Below are positions 26,798 to 35,129 of a stretch of DNA of 64,000 bases, piece after piece. The notes under the pieces are model-generated. The model was not told the DNA's origin. It made no database searches and worked only from the letters and a program-made list of their open reading frames with translations. How positions within the stretch are numbered: position 1 is the stretch's first letter; every line of letters starts with the position of its first letter. A program made the translations under genes and the position numbers. Origin of the DNA: JACVRW01 sp963764665 (lineage in GTDB: Bacteria; Actinomycetota; Thermoleophilia; Solirubrobacterales; Thermoleophilaceae); contig CAVXTL010000009.1 in the NCBI GenBank assembly GCA_963764665.1, positions 17,650-81,649 of the forward strand, read 5' to 3'.

Positions 26798-27194
26798 ATG
26801 TCGGAGGAGAACGTCGAGATCATCAGACGCGGCTTCGAGCACTGGAGTGCCACCGGTGAGATCCGCGCCCATCCCGATTTCGTCTGGGACGTGTCCAGGC
26901 TCGGCTGGCCCGACGAGCAGATCTATCTCGGCGCCGAGGGTGCGAATCGGTTCAACGACGAGTGGGCGGACGCTTGGGACGACTGGGAGCTCGAGCTCGA
27001 GGATCTCCTCGACGCCGGGGAGAGCGTCGTAGCGATCGTCAACCAGCGTGGTCGGTCGAAGGCCACCGGAATTCCCGTCGACATGCGCTTCGCTCAGGTG
27101 TGGACGTTCCGCGACGAAGCAGGCGATCAGGATGCAGATGTACGCGAACGTGGAGGAAGCCCTCGAGGACGTGGGGCTGTCGCAGCCCGAGTAG
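26798..27194 (+). pseudogene. NTF2/SnoaL-like protein, frameshifted near its end
   Basis: MSEENVEIIRRGFEHWSATG through VDMRFAQVWTFRD is intact. The expected end (IRMQMYANVEEALEDVG) runs in another frame from about 27120 to the TAG at 27192. One extra base, or two missing, near 27113-27122 explains it; the length is 3n+1. Paralogue of the genes at 26371, 27738 and 62365. Without the repair, translation would run on to a stop at 27313. Confidence 0.78.
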
Positions 27195-27700
27195 CTAGTT
27201 CGTGCCCTCTCGTCGTCTCGAGCGAGGCGACGAGGATGGCGGCCGGGTTCTCGGACCCGTACCCGGGCAGGTCCTCGATGCAGTCGATCTGCACGAAGCC
27301 GTTCCTCTCATAGAACGCGTACGTCGCCTCGTAGGGCTCATAGTCCGCGGAGCTGTCCAACGTCTTGACCTCGATCAGGGCGACGCCCTGATCGCCCAGC
27401 TCGGCGAGAGCCTGGTCGAGCAGCCGGCTACCCAGGCCGCCGTTTCGCCGAGAGGGCTCGACGGCGATCCACAGGATCTCCGCGGCCCGCGGCGCGCGCC
27501 GATCGACGACCACGAACCCCACCACCGTGTCGGCGGCGAGGATGACCCATCCATCGTGGGCATCCAGGTCTCGTCGCACACGGTCGGGTACGTCGTCGGT
27601 GAAGTGGTCCGGCAGGGCTCGAATGATCCGCAGGCAAGGGTCGAGATCATCGGCGCAGGGCCCTGCGCACCTGTGTATCCATGCCTGCCGACTGCTCCAT
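27127..27700 (-). pseudogene. GNAT acetyltransferase, frameshifted at the N-terminus
   Basis: The GNAT core is clear: WVILAADTVVGFVVVDRR, then ILWIAVEPSRRNGGLGSRLL (acetyl-CoA binding R/Q-x-x-G-x-G/A variant) and YAFYERNGFVQID. No start codon exists in that frame before it would run deep into the neighbouring gene. MDTQVRRALR in the adjacent frame (ATG 27682 or 27700) supplies the expected first strand. It joins at DDLDPCLRIIRALP through one extra base near 27650-27660. From ATG 27700 the length is 3n+1. Confidence 0.7.
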
Positions 27701-27722
27701 GGTGAGGGAACGGTAGAAGAGG

Positions 27723-27728
27723 GATACT
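27723..27728 (+). promoter_or_regulatory. GATACT box of the intact NTF2-like gene
   Basis: GATACT-N9-ATG, shared with the paralogues at 26371 (CATACT) and 62805. It is the likely -10 for a nearly leaderless transcript. Confidence 0.5.
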
Positions 27729-27737
27729 CGCTGGGCG

Positions 27738-28139
27738 ATGTCGCAGGAGAACGTGGAAACCGTCCGGCGGGCTTTCGACGCGTTGAGCCGCGGAGACGTC
27801 GAGGCGTTTGTCGCACTGCATCACGCCGAGGGCCAGATACGCGAGCTCGCCGAGATGCCGGACCACAGGGTCTACAGGGGGCACGACGAGATCCGCCAGT
27901 GGGTCGAGGCCGGCTTGCAGATATTTCCCGGAGTGCAATGGACGCTCGAGGAGGTCCTGCACGACGCGGACGACCGAGTGGTCGTGCGCACGGGCTTCCG
28001 TGGGCAGGGCGGGGGCAGCGGAGTGCCCGTCGACCAGACGGTCTTCCACCTCATCGAGTTCGACGACGGGCTTGTGGTCCGGGCCCAAGCCTGGTTCGAC
28101 CGCGAGCAGGCCCTCGCAGCCGTGGGCCTGTCGGGATAG
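27738..28139 (+). CDS. NTF2/SnoaL-like protein (intact)
   Basis: Protein of 133 aa, MSQENVETVRRAFDALSRGD to EQALAAVGLSG, a single NTF2-like domain (alpha-beta cone). A YRGHDEIRQWVEAG segment and a VVRTGFRGQG strand are typical of SnoaL-like family members. No catalytic assignment is possible. It is the only intact member of the three in this locus. It is the last gene before efp, 34 nt upstream. Confidence 0.82.
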   Translation: MSQENVETVRRAFDALSRGDVEAFVALHHAEGQIRELAEMPDHRVYRGHDEIRQWVEAGLQIFPGVQWTLEEVLHDADDRVVVRTGFRGQGGGSGVPVDQTVFHLIEFDDGLVVRAQAWFDREQALAAVGLSG

Positions 28140-28159
28140 AGCGGACCGGGACCCGCGAC

Positions 28160-28165
28160 TAACCT
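28160..28165 (+). promoter_or_regulatory. Probable -10 of efp
   Basis: TAACCT ends 8 nt before GTG 28174, in the 34-nt gap after the NTF2-like gene. It is consistent with a very short or absent 5' leader. Confidence 0.45.
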
Positions 28166-28173
28166 TCCACGCC

Positions 28174-28734
28174 GTGGTCTCGACCAACCAGTTCAAGAAC
28201 GGCATGCACGTCGAGGTGGACGGCACGATCTTCAAGATCGTCGAGTTCCAGCACGTCAAGCCGGGCAAGGGCGGCGCCTTCGTACGGACGAAGCTCAAGC
28301 GCTCCCAGGACGGCGCCGTGATCGACAAGACCTTTCGGGCCGGGGAGAAGTTCCGGTCGATACGCACCGAGGCACGCCGGATGCAGTTCCTCTACACGGA
28401 CGGCACGGACGCTCACTTCATGGACTCGGAGAGCTACGAGCAGATCGCGATCCCCGAGGACCAGGTGCGCGAGTCGCTCAAGTGGGTCGTGCCGAACGAG
28501 GAGGTCGAGCTCCTCTACATCGACGAGGTCGCGCAGGACCTCCAGGTGCCGAGCGCGGTCGAGCTGTCCGTGACCGAGACCGAGCCGGGCGTGCGCGGCG
28601 ACACCGCCTCCGGCGGGGGCGACAAGCCGGCCACCCTCGAGTCGGGCGTCGTGGTGCGCGTGCCGCTGTTCGTGAACGAGGGCGACCGCGTGCGGGTGGA
28701 CACGCGGTCCGGCGAATACGTCTCGCGGGCCTAG
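28174..28734 (+). CDS. efp: Elongation factor P
   Basis: Relieves ribosome stalling at polyproline. Protein of 186 aa with the three-domain EF-P layout: KOW-like domain I (MVSTNQFKNGMHVEVDG) with the tip PGKGGAFVRTKLK (Lys32 is the residue modified in some bacteria), and the OB domains with SGVVVRVPLFVNEGDRVRVD and terminal TRSGEYVSRA. GTG 28174 is the only start that gives the canonical N-terminus. nusB follows after 14 nt. Confidence 0.96.
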   Translation: MVSTNQFKNGMHVEVDGTIFKIVEFQHVKPGKGGAFVRTKLKRSQDGAVIDKTFRAGEKFRSIRTEARRMQFLYTDGTDAHFMDSESYEQIAIPEDQVRESLKWVVPNEEVELLYIDEVAQDLQVPSAVELSVTETEPGVRGDTASGGGDKPATLESGVVVRVPLFVNEGDRVRVDTRSGEYVSRA

Positions 28735-28748
28735 GCCGCGGGATTCCG

Positions 28749-29132
28749 ATGCGGCGCACGGACCAGCGACGAGCCGCGATCGTGGCCCTCTACCAAGCGG
28801 ACGTGACCGGCAGGGCGCCGGCCGACCTGCTCGACCGCGACGCCAAGCCGTTCACGCGCGAGCTGGTGGAGGCCGTCGAGCGCGACCGCCCCGAGCTCGA
28901 CGATCTGATCCGCCGCCATGCCGAGGGCTGGTCGCTCGAGCGGATCGCGCCGCTCGAGCGCAACATCCTGCGGGTGGCGCTGGCGGAGCTGCTGCATCGT
29001 CCCGACATCCCGGCCGAGGTGGCCATCGACGAGGCGGTCGAGGCGGCCAAGGAGCTCTGCTCTGCCGACGCCCCCGGCTTCGTGAATGGCATCCTCGGGG
29101 CCGTGCACCGCGAGGAGGTGGCATCCACATGA
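28749..29132 (+). CDS. nusB: Transcription antitermination protein NusB
   Basis: All-helical protein of 127 aa that with NusE (S10) binds boxA of rRNA leaders. It shows RRAAIVALYQADVTG at the start, WSLERIAPLERNILRVALAELL and VAIDEAVEAAKELC-PGFVNGILGAV, the family signatures. It follows efp in the conserved efp-nusB order and overlaps the next gene by 4 nt (ATGA). Confidence 0.95.
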   Translation: MRRTDQRRAAIVALYQADVTGRAPADLLDRDAKPFTRELVEAVERDRPELDDLIRRHAEGWSLERIAPLERNILRVALAELLHRPDIPAEVAIDEAVEAAKELCSADAPGFVNGILGAVHREEVAST

Positions 29133-29329
29133 ACCAGCCCGACGCGCTCGAGCAGCTGATCTCGGAGCTCGAGGACGTGGCCGAGCGACTGCGCTCGGGC
29201 GAGCTCGCGCCAGACGAGGCTGCCGAGCTGGTGCAGCGCAGCGCCGACCTGGCCGGGAGGCTGGGCTCGGAGCTCGACGCGCGCGGCCGCTCCGCCGGCC
29301 GGCTCGAGGGTCAGGAGCGCCTGCTCTGA
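29129..29329 (+). CDS. xseB: Exodeoxyribonuclease VII small subunit-like protein
   Basis: Helical protein of 66 aa. ALEQLISELEDVAERLRSGE, followed by an EAAELVQRSADLAGR-type segment, matches the two-helix XseB pattern (ELE-x-VERL-x-GEL...EL-x-R). XseB binds the large nuclease subunit XseA; no xseA is present in this window. Overlap with nusB by 4 nt and 2-nt spacing to the prenyl synthase place it in the same operon. It is short, so a different small coiled-coil protein is possible. Confidence 0.65.
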   Translation: MNQPDALEQLISELEDVAERLRSGELAPDEAAELVQRSADLAGRLGSELDARGRSAGRLEGQERLL

Positions 29330-29331
29330 CG

Positions 29332-30201
29332 GTGGAGGCGCCGGCCTACCCGGTGGAGCTCCAGCAGCGCGTGGATGCCTTCCTCGAAGGACTGCGCTTC
29401 GGGGCCGGGGCGCACACCGCCCGGCTCGAGGAGGCCATGCGCTACTCGCTGCTCGCCGGCGGCAAGCGCATCCGGCCGGTGCTCGCGCTGGCCACCGCCG
29501 AAGCGCTCGGTCGCGATCCCGAGGAGGTGCTCCCGCTCGCCGCCTCCATCGAGATGATCCACACCTACTCGCTGATCCACGACGACCTGCCGGCGATGGA
29601 CGACGACGCGCTGCGCCGCGGCAAGCCGACCTGTCACGTGGCCTTCGGCGAGGACGTGGCGATCCTCGCCGGCGACGGTCTCTTCGCGGAGGCGCTGCGC
29701 CTGGCGCTGGGCGATCAGCAGGGCGAGCCCGCGGCGGTTCTGGCCGCCGTTCGCGAGCTGGTCGGCGCCGCGGGGGTCGAGGGCATGGTGGGCGGGCAGT
29801 TCCTCGACGTGGGCGGTCCGACCGGGGCCGACCTGCGCCGCATTCACGAGCTGAAGACGGGCGCGCTGATCGCCGCCTCCGTCGGGGCGATCCTGGCGCT
29901 GGAGGGGAGGGAGGAACCTGCCACAATCCCGTACCGGCGCTTCGCGGCCGAGCTTGGCGTGGTGTTCCAGATCGTCGACGACATCCTCGACGTCACGGGA
30001 GACGAGGCTGAGCTCGGGAAGCCGCGCGGCTCCGATGAGCGCCATGGAAAGGCGACCTACGTGAGCGTGTTCGGACTCGACCGGGCGAGAGAGCTGGCCA
30101 GGGACTCGCACGGAGAGGCGCGCGCCGCTCTGGCGGAGGCCGACGGCGACACCCGGCGCCTGGGCCAGATCGCCGACTACATACTCACGCGCACCACATG
30201 A
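29332..30201 (+). CDS. ispA: Polyprenyl (farnesyl/geranylgeranyl) diphosphate synthase
   Basis: Condenses isopentenyl diphosphate with allylic diphosphates. Protein of 289 aa with the first Asp-rich motif HDDLPAMDDD (FARM), the second VFQIVDDILD (SARM), GGKRIRPVLALATAEA and HELKTGALI. Product chain length is not safely read. GTG 29332 begins 2 nt after xseB. The stop overlaps the dxs start (ATGA), so substrate-forming dxs and the chain-building enzyme are co-expressed. Confidence 0.93.
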   Translation: MEAPAYPVELQQRVDAFLEGLRFGAGAHTARLEEAMRYSLLAGGKRIRPVLALATAEALGRDPEEVLPLAASIEMIHTYSLIHDDLPAMDDDALRRGKPTCHVAFGEDVAILAGDGLFAEALRLALGDQQGEPAAVLAAVRELVGAAGVEGMVGGQFLDVGGPTGADLRRIHELKTGALIAASVGAILALEGREEPATIPYRRFAAELGVVFQIVDDILDVTGDEAELGKPRGSDERHGKATYVSVFGLDRARELARDSHGEARAALAEADGDTRRLGQIADYILTRTT

Positions 30202-32147
30202 CCAAGCTAATCGACCAGATCGACGGCCCCGGCGACCTGAAGGCGCTCGACGAGGACCAGCTCCAGCAGGTGGCCCAGGAGGTCCGCGAGCTGATCATCG
30301 ACACGATCGGGGAGATCGGCGGCCACTTCGGCGCCAACCTCGGGACCTGCGAGATGGCGGTGGCCATCCACTCGCTGCTGGACTCTCCGCGCGACAAGGT
30401 GCTCTGGGACGTCGGCCACCAGGCCTACCCCCACAAGGTCCTCACGGGCCGCCGCGACAGCCTGCACACGATCCGCAAGTACGGCGGACTCGCGCCGTTC
30501 TGCTCGATCGCCGAGTCGGAGCACGACGCGATGGGGGCGGGGCATGCGTCCACCTCGGTGTCGTACGCGGTCGGCATGAAGCAGGCCATGTGCAGCGGCG
30601 TGGCCGAGGACGGCCGCGTGGTGGCCGTGATCGGCGATGGCGCGCTGACCGGGGGAGTGGCCTTCGAGGCCCTGCACCACGCCGGCGGGATGGGCGTGCC
30701 GGTGGTGATCGTGGTCAACGACAACGGGATGTCGATCGCCCCGAACGTCGGCGCCCTGTCCCGCTACTTCAACCGCATGCGCCTCAATCCGAAGCTGTAC
30801 CACGCTCGCGAGGACGCCGAGGAGGCGCTCACGAAGCTGCCGGCCGGCATCGGCAAGCGCATCGAGCGGCTCGGGCCGATCCTGAAGGAGTCGCTCAAGG
30901 CCTACTGGGCGCCGGGACTGTTCTTCGAGGAGCTCGACCTCGCGTACGTGGGCGTCATCGACGGCCACGACGTGAAGGCCCTGCGCGAGGCGATCGGCGA
31001 GGCGCTCGAGGCGGACCGGCCGGTGGTCGTGCACTGCAAGACGGTGAAGGGCAAGGGCTTCGCGCCGGCCGAGGAGGGCGGGCTCGAGGGCATGGAGCAG
31101 TGGCACGCCGCCAAGCCGGGCTCGATCGTCAACGGAGCGGCCGCGCCGGGCAAGCGCTTCTCGTCGAAGAAGGAGAGCAAGCCCGCCCCGCCGCAGTACA
31201 CGACCGTGTTCGGCAACGCCCTGGTGGCGGAGTGCCGCCGTGATTCGCGCGTGGCGGGCATCACGGCCGCCATGAACTCCGGCACGGGCCTGAACATCCT
31301 CCAGAAGGAGCTGCCCGACCGCTACTACGACGTGGGCATCGCGGAGCAGCACGCGATCCTCTTCGCGGCGGGGCTGGCGCTCGAGGGCGCGAAGCCGGTG
31401 GCCGCGATCTACTCCACCTTCCTCCAGCGCGCCTACGACCAGATCGTCCACGACGTCTGCCTCCAGCGGCTGAACGTGGTGTTCGCGATGGACCGCGCAG
31501 GGCTGGTCGGCGACGACGGGCCGACCCACCACGGCGCCTTCGACATCTCCTACCTGCGCTGCCTTCCCAACATGGTCGTGATGGCCCCGCGTGACGAGGC
31601 GCTGCTCGGCGACATGCTCCACACCGCCCTCCTTTACGACGACGGGCCGGTGGCGCTGCGCTACCCCCGCGGCGCGGCCGAGGGCGTGCCGCTCCCCGAG
31701 AGCCCGCGCGCGCTCGAGATCGGCCGCGGCGAGGTTCTGCGCGAGGGGGAGCGCGTGGCCCTGCTGGGCTACGGCTACGGAGTGTCCGTGGCGCTCGGTG
31801 CCGCAACGGTCTTGAGCGAGGCGCACGGCCTGGACGTGACCGTGGCCGACGCCCGCTTCGCCAAGCCGCTGGACACCGGGCTGGTGGAGCGCCTGGCCGC
31901 GGACCACGACGTGATCGTGACCGTCGAGGAGAACGTGCTGGCCGGGGGCTTCGGCTCCGCAGTGCTCGAGGAGCTGGCCGATCGGGACCTGCTCAGCGGC
32001 ACCCGCGTCCTGCGGCACGGGCTGCCCGACCGCTTCGTCACGCACGGCACCCCCGCGCTGCTCCGCGAGGAGGTCGGCCTCACTCCCGAGGCAGTGGCCG
32101 AGCGCGTGGCCCAAGCGGTGCTCGAGCCCAGCGGCGCACTGGCCTAA
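30198..32147 (+). CDS. dxs: 1-deoxy-D-xylulose-5-phosphate synthase
   Basis: First enzyme of the MEP isoprenoid pathway; it condenses pyruvate with glyceraldehyde-3-phosphate using thiamine diphosphate. Protein of 649 aa. Motifs: GGHFGANLGTCEMAVAIH, KVLWDVGHQAYPHKVLTGR, the ThDP motif GDGALTGGVAFEALHHAGG, and the transketolase-like C-terminal half with IAEQHAILFAAGLAL and DDGPTHHGAFD. Overlaps ispA by 4 nt. The convergent OsmC gene overlaps its stop. Confidence 0.96.
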   Translation: MTKLIDQIDGPGDLKALDEDQLQQVAQEVRELIIDTIGEIGGHFGANLGTCEMAVAIHSLLDSPRDKVLWDVGHQAYPHKVLTGRRDSLHTIRKYGGLAPFCSIAESEHDAMGAGHASTSVSYAVGMKQAMCSGVAEDGRVVAVIGDGALTGGVAFEALHHAGGMGVPVVIVVNDNGMSIAPNVGALSRYFNRMRLNPKLYHAREDAEEALTKLPAGIGKRIERLGPILKESLKAYWAPGLFFEELDLAYVGVIDGHDVKALREAIGEALEADRPVVVHCKTVKGKGFAPAEEGGLEGMEQWHAAKPGSIVNGAAAPGKRFSSKKESKPAPPQYTTVFGNALVAECRRDSRVAGITAAMNSGTGLNILQKELPDRYYDVGIAEQHAILFAAGLALEGAKPVAAIYSTFLQRAYDQIVHDVCLQRLNVVFAMDRAGLVGDDGPTHHGAFDISYLRCLPNMVVMAPRDEALLGDMLHTALLYDDGPVALRYPRGAAEGVPLPESPRALEIGRGEVLREGERVALLGYGYGVSVALGAATVLSEAHGLDVTVADARFAKPLDTGLVERLAADHDVIVTVEENVLAGGFGSAVLEELADRDLLSGTRVLRHGLPDRFVTHGTPALLREEVGLTPEAVAERVAQAVLEPSGALA

Positions 32148-32611
32148 GCGGCCAGCTCGATCCGCGGCTCGATAGCCACGGCGCTCTTCAGGCTGTTCGC
32201 GATGTAGCAGTACTCGTGCGCGGTGTGGAGCAGCTTCCGCACCCGCTCCTCGGTCGTTCCGGCCGAGGCCACCACGATCCGCGGCCTCAGCGTTATCTCG
32301 GTCACGCTCGTGGGCTCCACGTCGCCGGGCATGAGCCCGATGGCCGAGTCCTCGTACTCGACCACGTCGATGCGCGCCTTGGCGGCCAGGTGCAGGAACC
32401 ACAGCATCTGGCAGGACGAGGCCGCCATCACGAGCAGCTGCTCGGGGTTCAGCTGGCGCGGGTCCCCGTTGGCCTCGCCGGTGGTGAGCACGACCTCCTG
32501 CTCGGCGGGTGGCGCCGTGGCGGTGTGGGCGCGGTCGTAGTCCTTCCAGCCCAGCCCGGTGGATCCGCTCCAGCGGAGCTCGACCTCGTAGCGGTGGGCA
32601 TCCGCGGTCAC
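32144..32611 (-). CDS. OsmC/Ohr-family protein
   Basis: Protein of about 155 aa with the OsmC fold and both redox cysteines: LLVMAASSCQMLWFLHLA and HTAHEYCYIANS. Family members reduce organic hydroperoxides. GTG 32611, with AGGA about 9 nt upstream, is preferred. An ATG at 32627-32629 lies head-on against the start codon of the divergent gene at 32628 and would add six residues. Confidence 0.85.
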   Translation of the reverse strand: MTADAHRYEVELRWSGSTGLGWKDYDRAHTATAPPAEQEVVLTTGEANGDPRQLNPEQLLVMAASSCQMLWFLHLAAKARIDVVEYEDSAIGLMPGDVEPTSVTEITLRPRIVVASAGTTEERVRKLLHTAHEYCYIANSLKSAVAIEPRIELAA

Positions 32612-32615
32612 CGGG

Positions 32616-32621
32616 CAGAAT
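32616..32621 (+). promoter_or_regulatory. Possible -10 of the small membrane gene
   Basis: CAGAAT followed by 6 nt and ATG 32628, the same spacing as other apparently leaderless genes here. The hexamer is a weak match. Confidence 0.35.
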
Positions 32622-32627
32622 CCTGGC

Positions 32628-32879
32628 ATGACCGAGGTACTACAAGTCGTCGGGGCCCTCTTCATCCTGGTCCCGTTCGCAGCAATCCAGCGCGGAGCGA
32701 TGCAGCCCCACGCGCGCTCCTACCTGCTGCTCAACCTGGTGGGCGGGCTGATCCTGGGCTGGGTGGCCGTGGCCGAGAAGGACTGGGGCTTCCTGCTGCT
32801 CGAGGTCGTTTGGTCGGTGGTGTCCGCCTGGGGCCTGCTGCAGGTGCTGCGCGGAAAGCCTCCCGCCGCGGCCCATTGA
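32628..32879 (+). CDS. Small three-helix membrane protein (CBU_0592-like)
   Basis: Protein of 83 aa with three hydrophobic segments (about 5-19, 30-47, 52-72). The layout LQVVGALFILVPFAAIQ then SYLLLNLVGGLILGWVAV resembles the CBU_0592 family of small membrane proteins. Function unknown. It is followed within 15 nt by a strong terminator hairpin, so it is a single-gene unit. Confidence 0.7.
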   Translation: MTEVLQVVGALFILVPFAAIQRGAMQPHARSYLLLNLVGGLILGWVAVAEKDWGFLLLEVVWSVVSAWGLLQVLRGKPPAAAH

Positions 32880-32890
32880 GCCCGGAAGGA

Positions 32891-32920
32891 GAAACGGCCC
32901 CGCCGAAGCGGGGCCGTTTC
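32891..32920 (+). terminator. Strong hairpin terminator
   Basis: Perfect 12-bp stem GAAACGGCCCCG/CGGGGCCGTTTC with loop CCGAAG. The stem itself ends in TTTC. It works in both directions, between the plus-strand membrane gene and the minus-strand gene ending at 32965. Confidence 0.85.
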
Positions 32921-32964
32921 CTGAGGGAGGAGTGATGCGATATGTGATCTGGGAGAGGAAGTCT

Positions 32965-33324
32965 TTAGTGGGCGCTGCCGCTGTAGCGCGTGATCGAGGT
33001 CACCACGAGCGCGCCTACGCCGGTGAAGCCGAACAGCGCCATCGCGCCCGTCTCGCCCACCACGCCGAACGCGACGGCCGAAAGGATCAGGCCGAGGGCC
33101 AGTCCGCGGTCGTACACGGCGTGGGCCGAGAGTGGGATCGTGCCGCGGCCGCTGGTCTCGGTGCCGGCCAGGGCCAGCGCCACGCAGAGGGAGCCGACGA
33201 TCACGCCGGTCACGCCCGCAGCGGTTCCGAGGCCGAAGCCAACGGGAGCCACGATCAGCCCGGTGCCGGCCAGCATCAGCAGGCCGGAACGGAGCGATGG
33301 AGATATGAGTCTCGCCAAGGTCAC
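32965..33324 (-). CDS. Four-helix membrane protein, unknown
   Basis: Protein of 119 aa from GTG 33324 (MTLARLISPSLRSG), with four hydrophobic helices (about 12-29, 32-52, 68-87, 90-108). The pattern is GTGLIVAPVGFGLGTAAGV, then GLALGLILSAVAFGVVGETG; it resembles SPW-repeat-type small membrane proteins but this is not secure. A longer upstream frame exists, but it is antisense to tlyA and is rejected. Confidence 0.65.
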   Translation of the reverse strand: MTLARLISPSLRSGLLMLAGTGLIVAPVGFGLGTAAGVTGVIVGSLCVALALAGTETSGRGTIPLSAHAVYDRGLALGLILSAVAFGVVGETGAMALFGFTGVGALVVTSITRYSGSAH

Positions 33325-33423
33325 GCATTTGAGGCTACGTGCGCTGAATGGGGGGTGTGTGAGTTCGCTCACACTAGGTAAGGGCGCGGGTGCGCTCGCG
33401 ATCCCGCGGCGGGCCGATGGCAC

Positions 33424-33429
33424 TACGCT
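33424..33429 (+). promoter_or_regulatory. -10 element of tlyA (leaderless)
   Basis: TACGCT followed by exactly 6 nt and GTG 33436; no Shine-Dalgarno is present. Confidence 0.55.
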
Positions 33430-33435
33430 CCCCGC

Positions 33436-34224
33436 GTGGCAAAGGTCCGACTCGACTCGCTCCTCGCCGAGCGCGGGCTCTATGAGACGCGCTCGCGTGC
33501 GGCGGCGGCGGTGATGGCCGGGGATGTGCAGGTGGGGGACCGGCCGGCCGGCAAGCCCGGCCAGCTGGTGGCCGAGGACGCCGACCTCTCCGTCGCGGAG
33601 CAGCAGCCGTACGTCTCGCGCGGCGGGATCAAGCTCGCGAACGCCCTCGACAGGTTCGGTCTGAGTCCGCAGGGCCGTCTCTGTCTCGACGTGGGCGCTT
33701 CCACCGGGGGGTTCACCGATTGCCTGCTCCAGCGCGGCGCGGCCGCGGTCGCCGCGCTCGACGTGGCCTACGGGGAGCTTCACTGGCGGATCCGCCAGGA
33801 CCCGCGGGTCACGGTGATCGAGCGCACCAACGCCCGGTCGCTTGATCCGGGCGAGCTGCCCCACCGGCCCGACCTCGTCGTCGTGGACGTGTCGTTCATC
33901 TCGCTTGCGAAGGTGCTCCCGGCAGTGCTGGGCGCGGCCGCGCCGGAGTTCGACTGCCTGGCGCTCGTCAAGCCGCAGTTCGAAGTCGGACGCGGGCGGG
34001 TGGGCAAGGGAGGGGTGGTCCACTCCGCCGACGACCGCCGCCAGGCGCTCGTCGGCGTGGGCAGCGAGGCGCGCGACCGCCTCGGGGTGGCCGTGCTCGG
34101 CTATGCATCGTCGGGGCTGCCGGGCCCCGCGGGGAACCTCGAGAGCTTCGTATGGCTGGCAGAGCCCTCGCGCGCGGGCGCGGCGGGCGATCTCGACGCC
34201 GCTGCGCGGAGGGCCGAGCCGTGA
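33436..34224 (+). CDS. tlyA: TlyA-family rRNA 2'-O-methyltransferase
   Basis: Methylates ribose 2'-OH of cytidines in 16S/23S rRNA; loss gives capreomycin resistance in mycobacteria. Protein of 262 aa with an N-terminal S4 RNA-binding domain (RLDSLLAERGLYETRSRAAA) and an FtsJ-like domain with SAM motif CLDVGASTGGFTDCLLQRGA and the K-D-K-E-type residues in DVSFISLAK and LVKPQFEVG. It heads tlyA-nadK-recN; the stop overlaps the nadK start (GTGA). Confidence 0.93.
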   Translation: MAKVRLDSLLAERGLYETRSRAAAAVMAGDVQVGDRPAGKPGQLVAEDADLSVAEQQPYVSRGGIKLANALDRFGLSPQGRLCLDVGASTGGFTDCLLQRGAAAVAALDVAYGELHWRIRQDPRVTVIERTNARSLDPGELPHRPDLVVVDVSFISLAKVLPAVLGAAAPEFDCLALVKPQFEVGRGRVGKGGVVHSADDRRQALVGVGSEARDRLGVAVLGYASSGLPGPAGNLESFVWLAEPSRAGAAGDLDAAARRAEP

Positions 34225-35081
34225 ACGACAAGCCGCGGTCGGTCACCGTGTTCAGCCACTCGCGGATCGCACAGACCGGGCCTGCCCTCGAGACCGTGAT
34301 CAGGCTCGCGCGGGAGGCCGGCGTGGAGGTTCGCCTCACGGCCGAGGAGGCCGAGAAGCACGGTCTGGAGCCGCAGGACGGGGTGGTCCTCGACGCCGAC
34401 CCGGGCGACCCCACCGATCTGGCGATCGCTCTCGGCGGCGACGGCACGATCCTCTCCGCCCTGCGCAACTACGCCGGCCGCTCGGTCCCGGTATTCGCCG
34501 TCAACTACGGCGCGATCGGCTTCCTGGCCACGGTCGAGCCGGACGAACTGGATCAGGGCCTACGCCACGCGCTCGCCGGCGGCTTCGACGTGATGAACCT
34601 CCCGGTGCTGGTGGCCCAGACCGCGCAGGGCGAGCAGCTGGGCGTCAACGACCTGTCCTTCCATCGCCGCCAGAGCGGCCGGGTGGCGGAGCTGGCCTAC
34701 AGGGTGGACGGGCACGAGCTCGGCGAGGTGCGCTGCGACGGGCTGGTGGTGGCCACGCCCGCCGGGTCCACCGGCTACAACCTCGCCAACGGAGGGCCCG
34801 TGCTCGCGTGGGGCGTGGAGGGCTTCGTGGTCTCGTTCATCGCGCCGCACACGCTCACGGCGCGCGCCCTGGTGGTGGCGCCCGACGACGTGCTCGAGGT
34901 GGCGAACCTGTCCCAGATCGAGGCCGTGGACCTCACGACCGACGGCCGGACCGCCTGCGCCGTGGAACCCGAGGCCAGCGTGAGCATCCGGCTGCGGCGC
35001 GACTCGGCGTTGCTCGCCCAGCCCATGGGAGCGACTTTCTACACACGCCTGCGCGACAAGTTCGGCCGTCTCTCGTTCTGA
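34221..35081 (+). CDS. nadK: NAD kinase
   Basis: Phosphorylates NAD to NADP. Protein of 286 aa with the catalytic GGDGT (ALGGDGTILSALR), NYGAIGFLA, the conserved LGVNDLSFHR (NE/D motif) and GLVVATPAGSTGYNLANGGP. GTG 34221 overlaps the tlyA stop. The tlyA-nadK-recN order is conserved across actinobacteria. Confidence 0.95.
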   Translation: MNDKPRSVTVFSHSRIAQTGPALETVIRLAREAGVEVRLTAEEAEKHGLEPQDGVVLDADPGDPTDLAIALGGDGTILSALRNYAGRSVPVFAVNYGAIGFLATVEPDELDQGLRHALAGGFDVMNLPVLVAQTAQGEQLGVNDLSFHRRQSGRVAELAYRVDGHELGEVRCDGLVVATPAGSTGYNLANGGPVLAWGVEGFVVSFIAPHTLTARALVVAPDDVLEVANLSQIEAVDLTTDGRTACAVEPEASVSIRLRRDSALLAQPMGATFYTRLRDKFGRLSF

Positions 35082-35129
35082 GCGGCCGCGCCGGGCCGCT
35101 CCGTCGGCAGCCGCTGGTAGACCTGCTCC

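Noticed and set aside
30207..32402. 731-aa open frame on the minus strand
   Set aside because: It mirrors dxs, whose motifs are complete on the plus strand.
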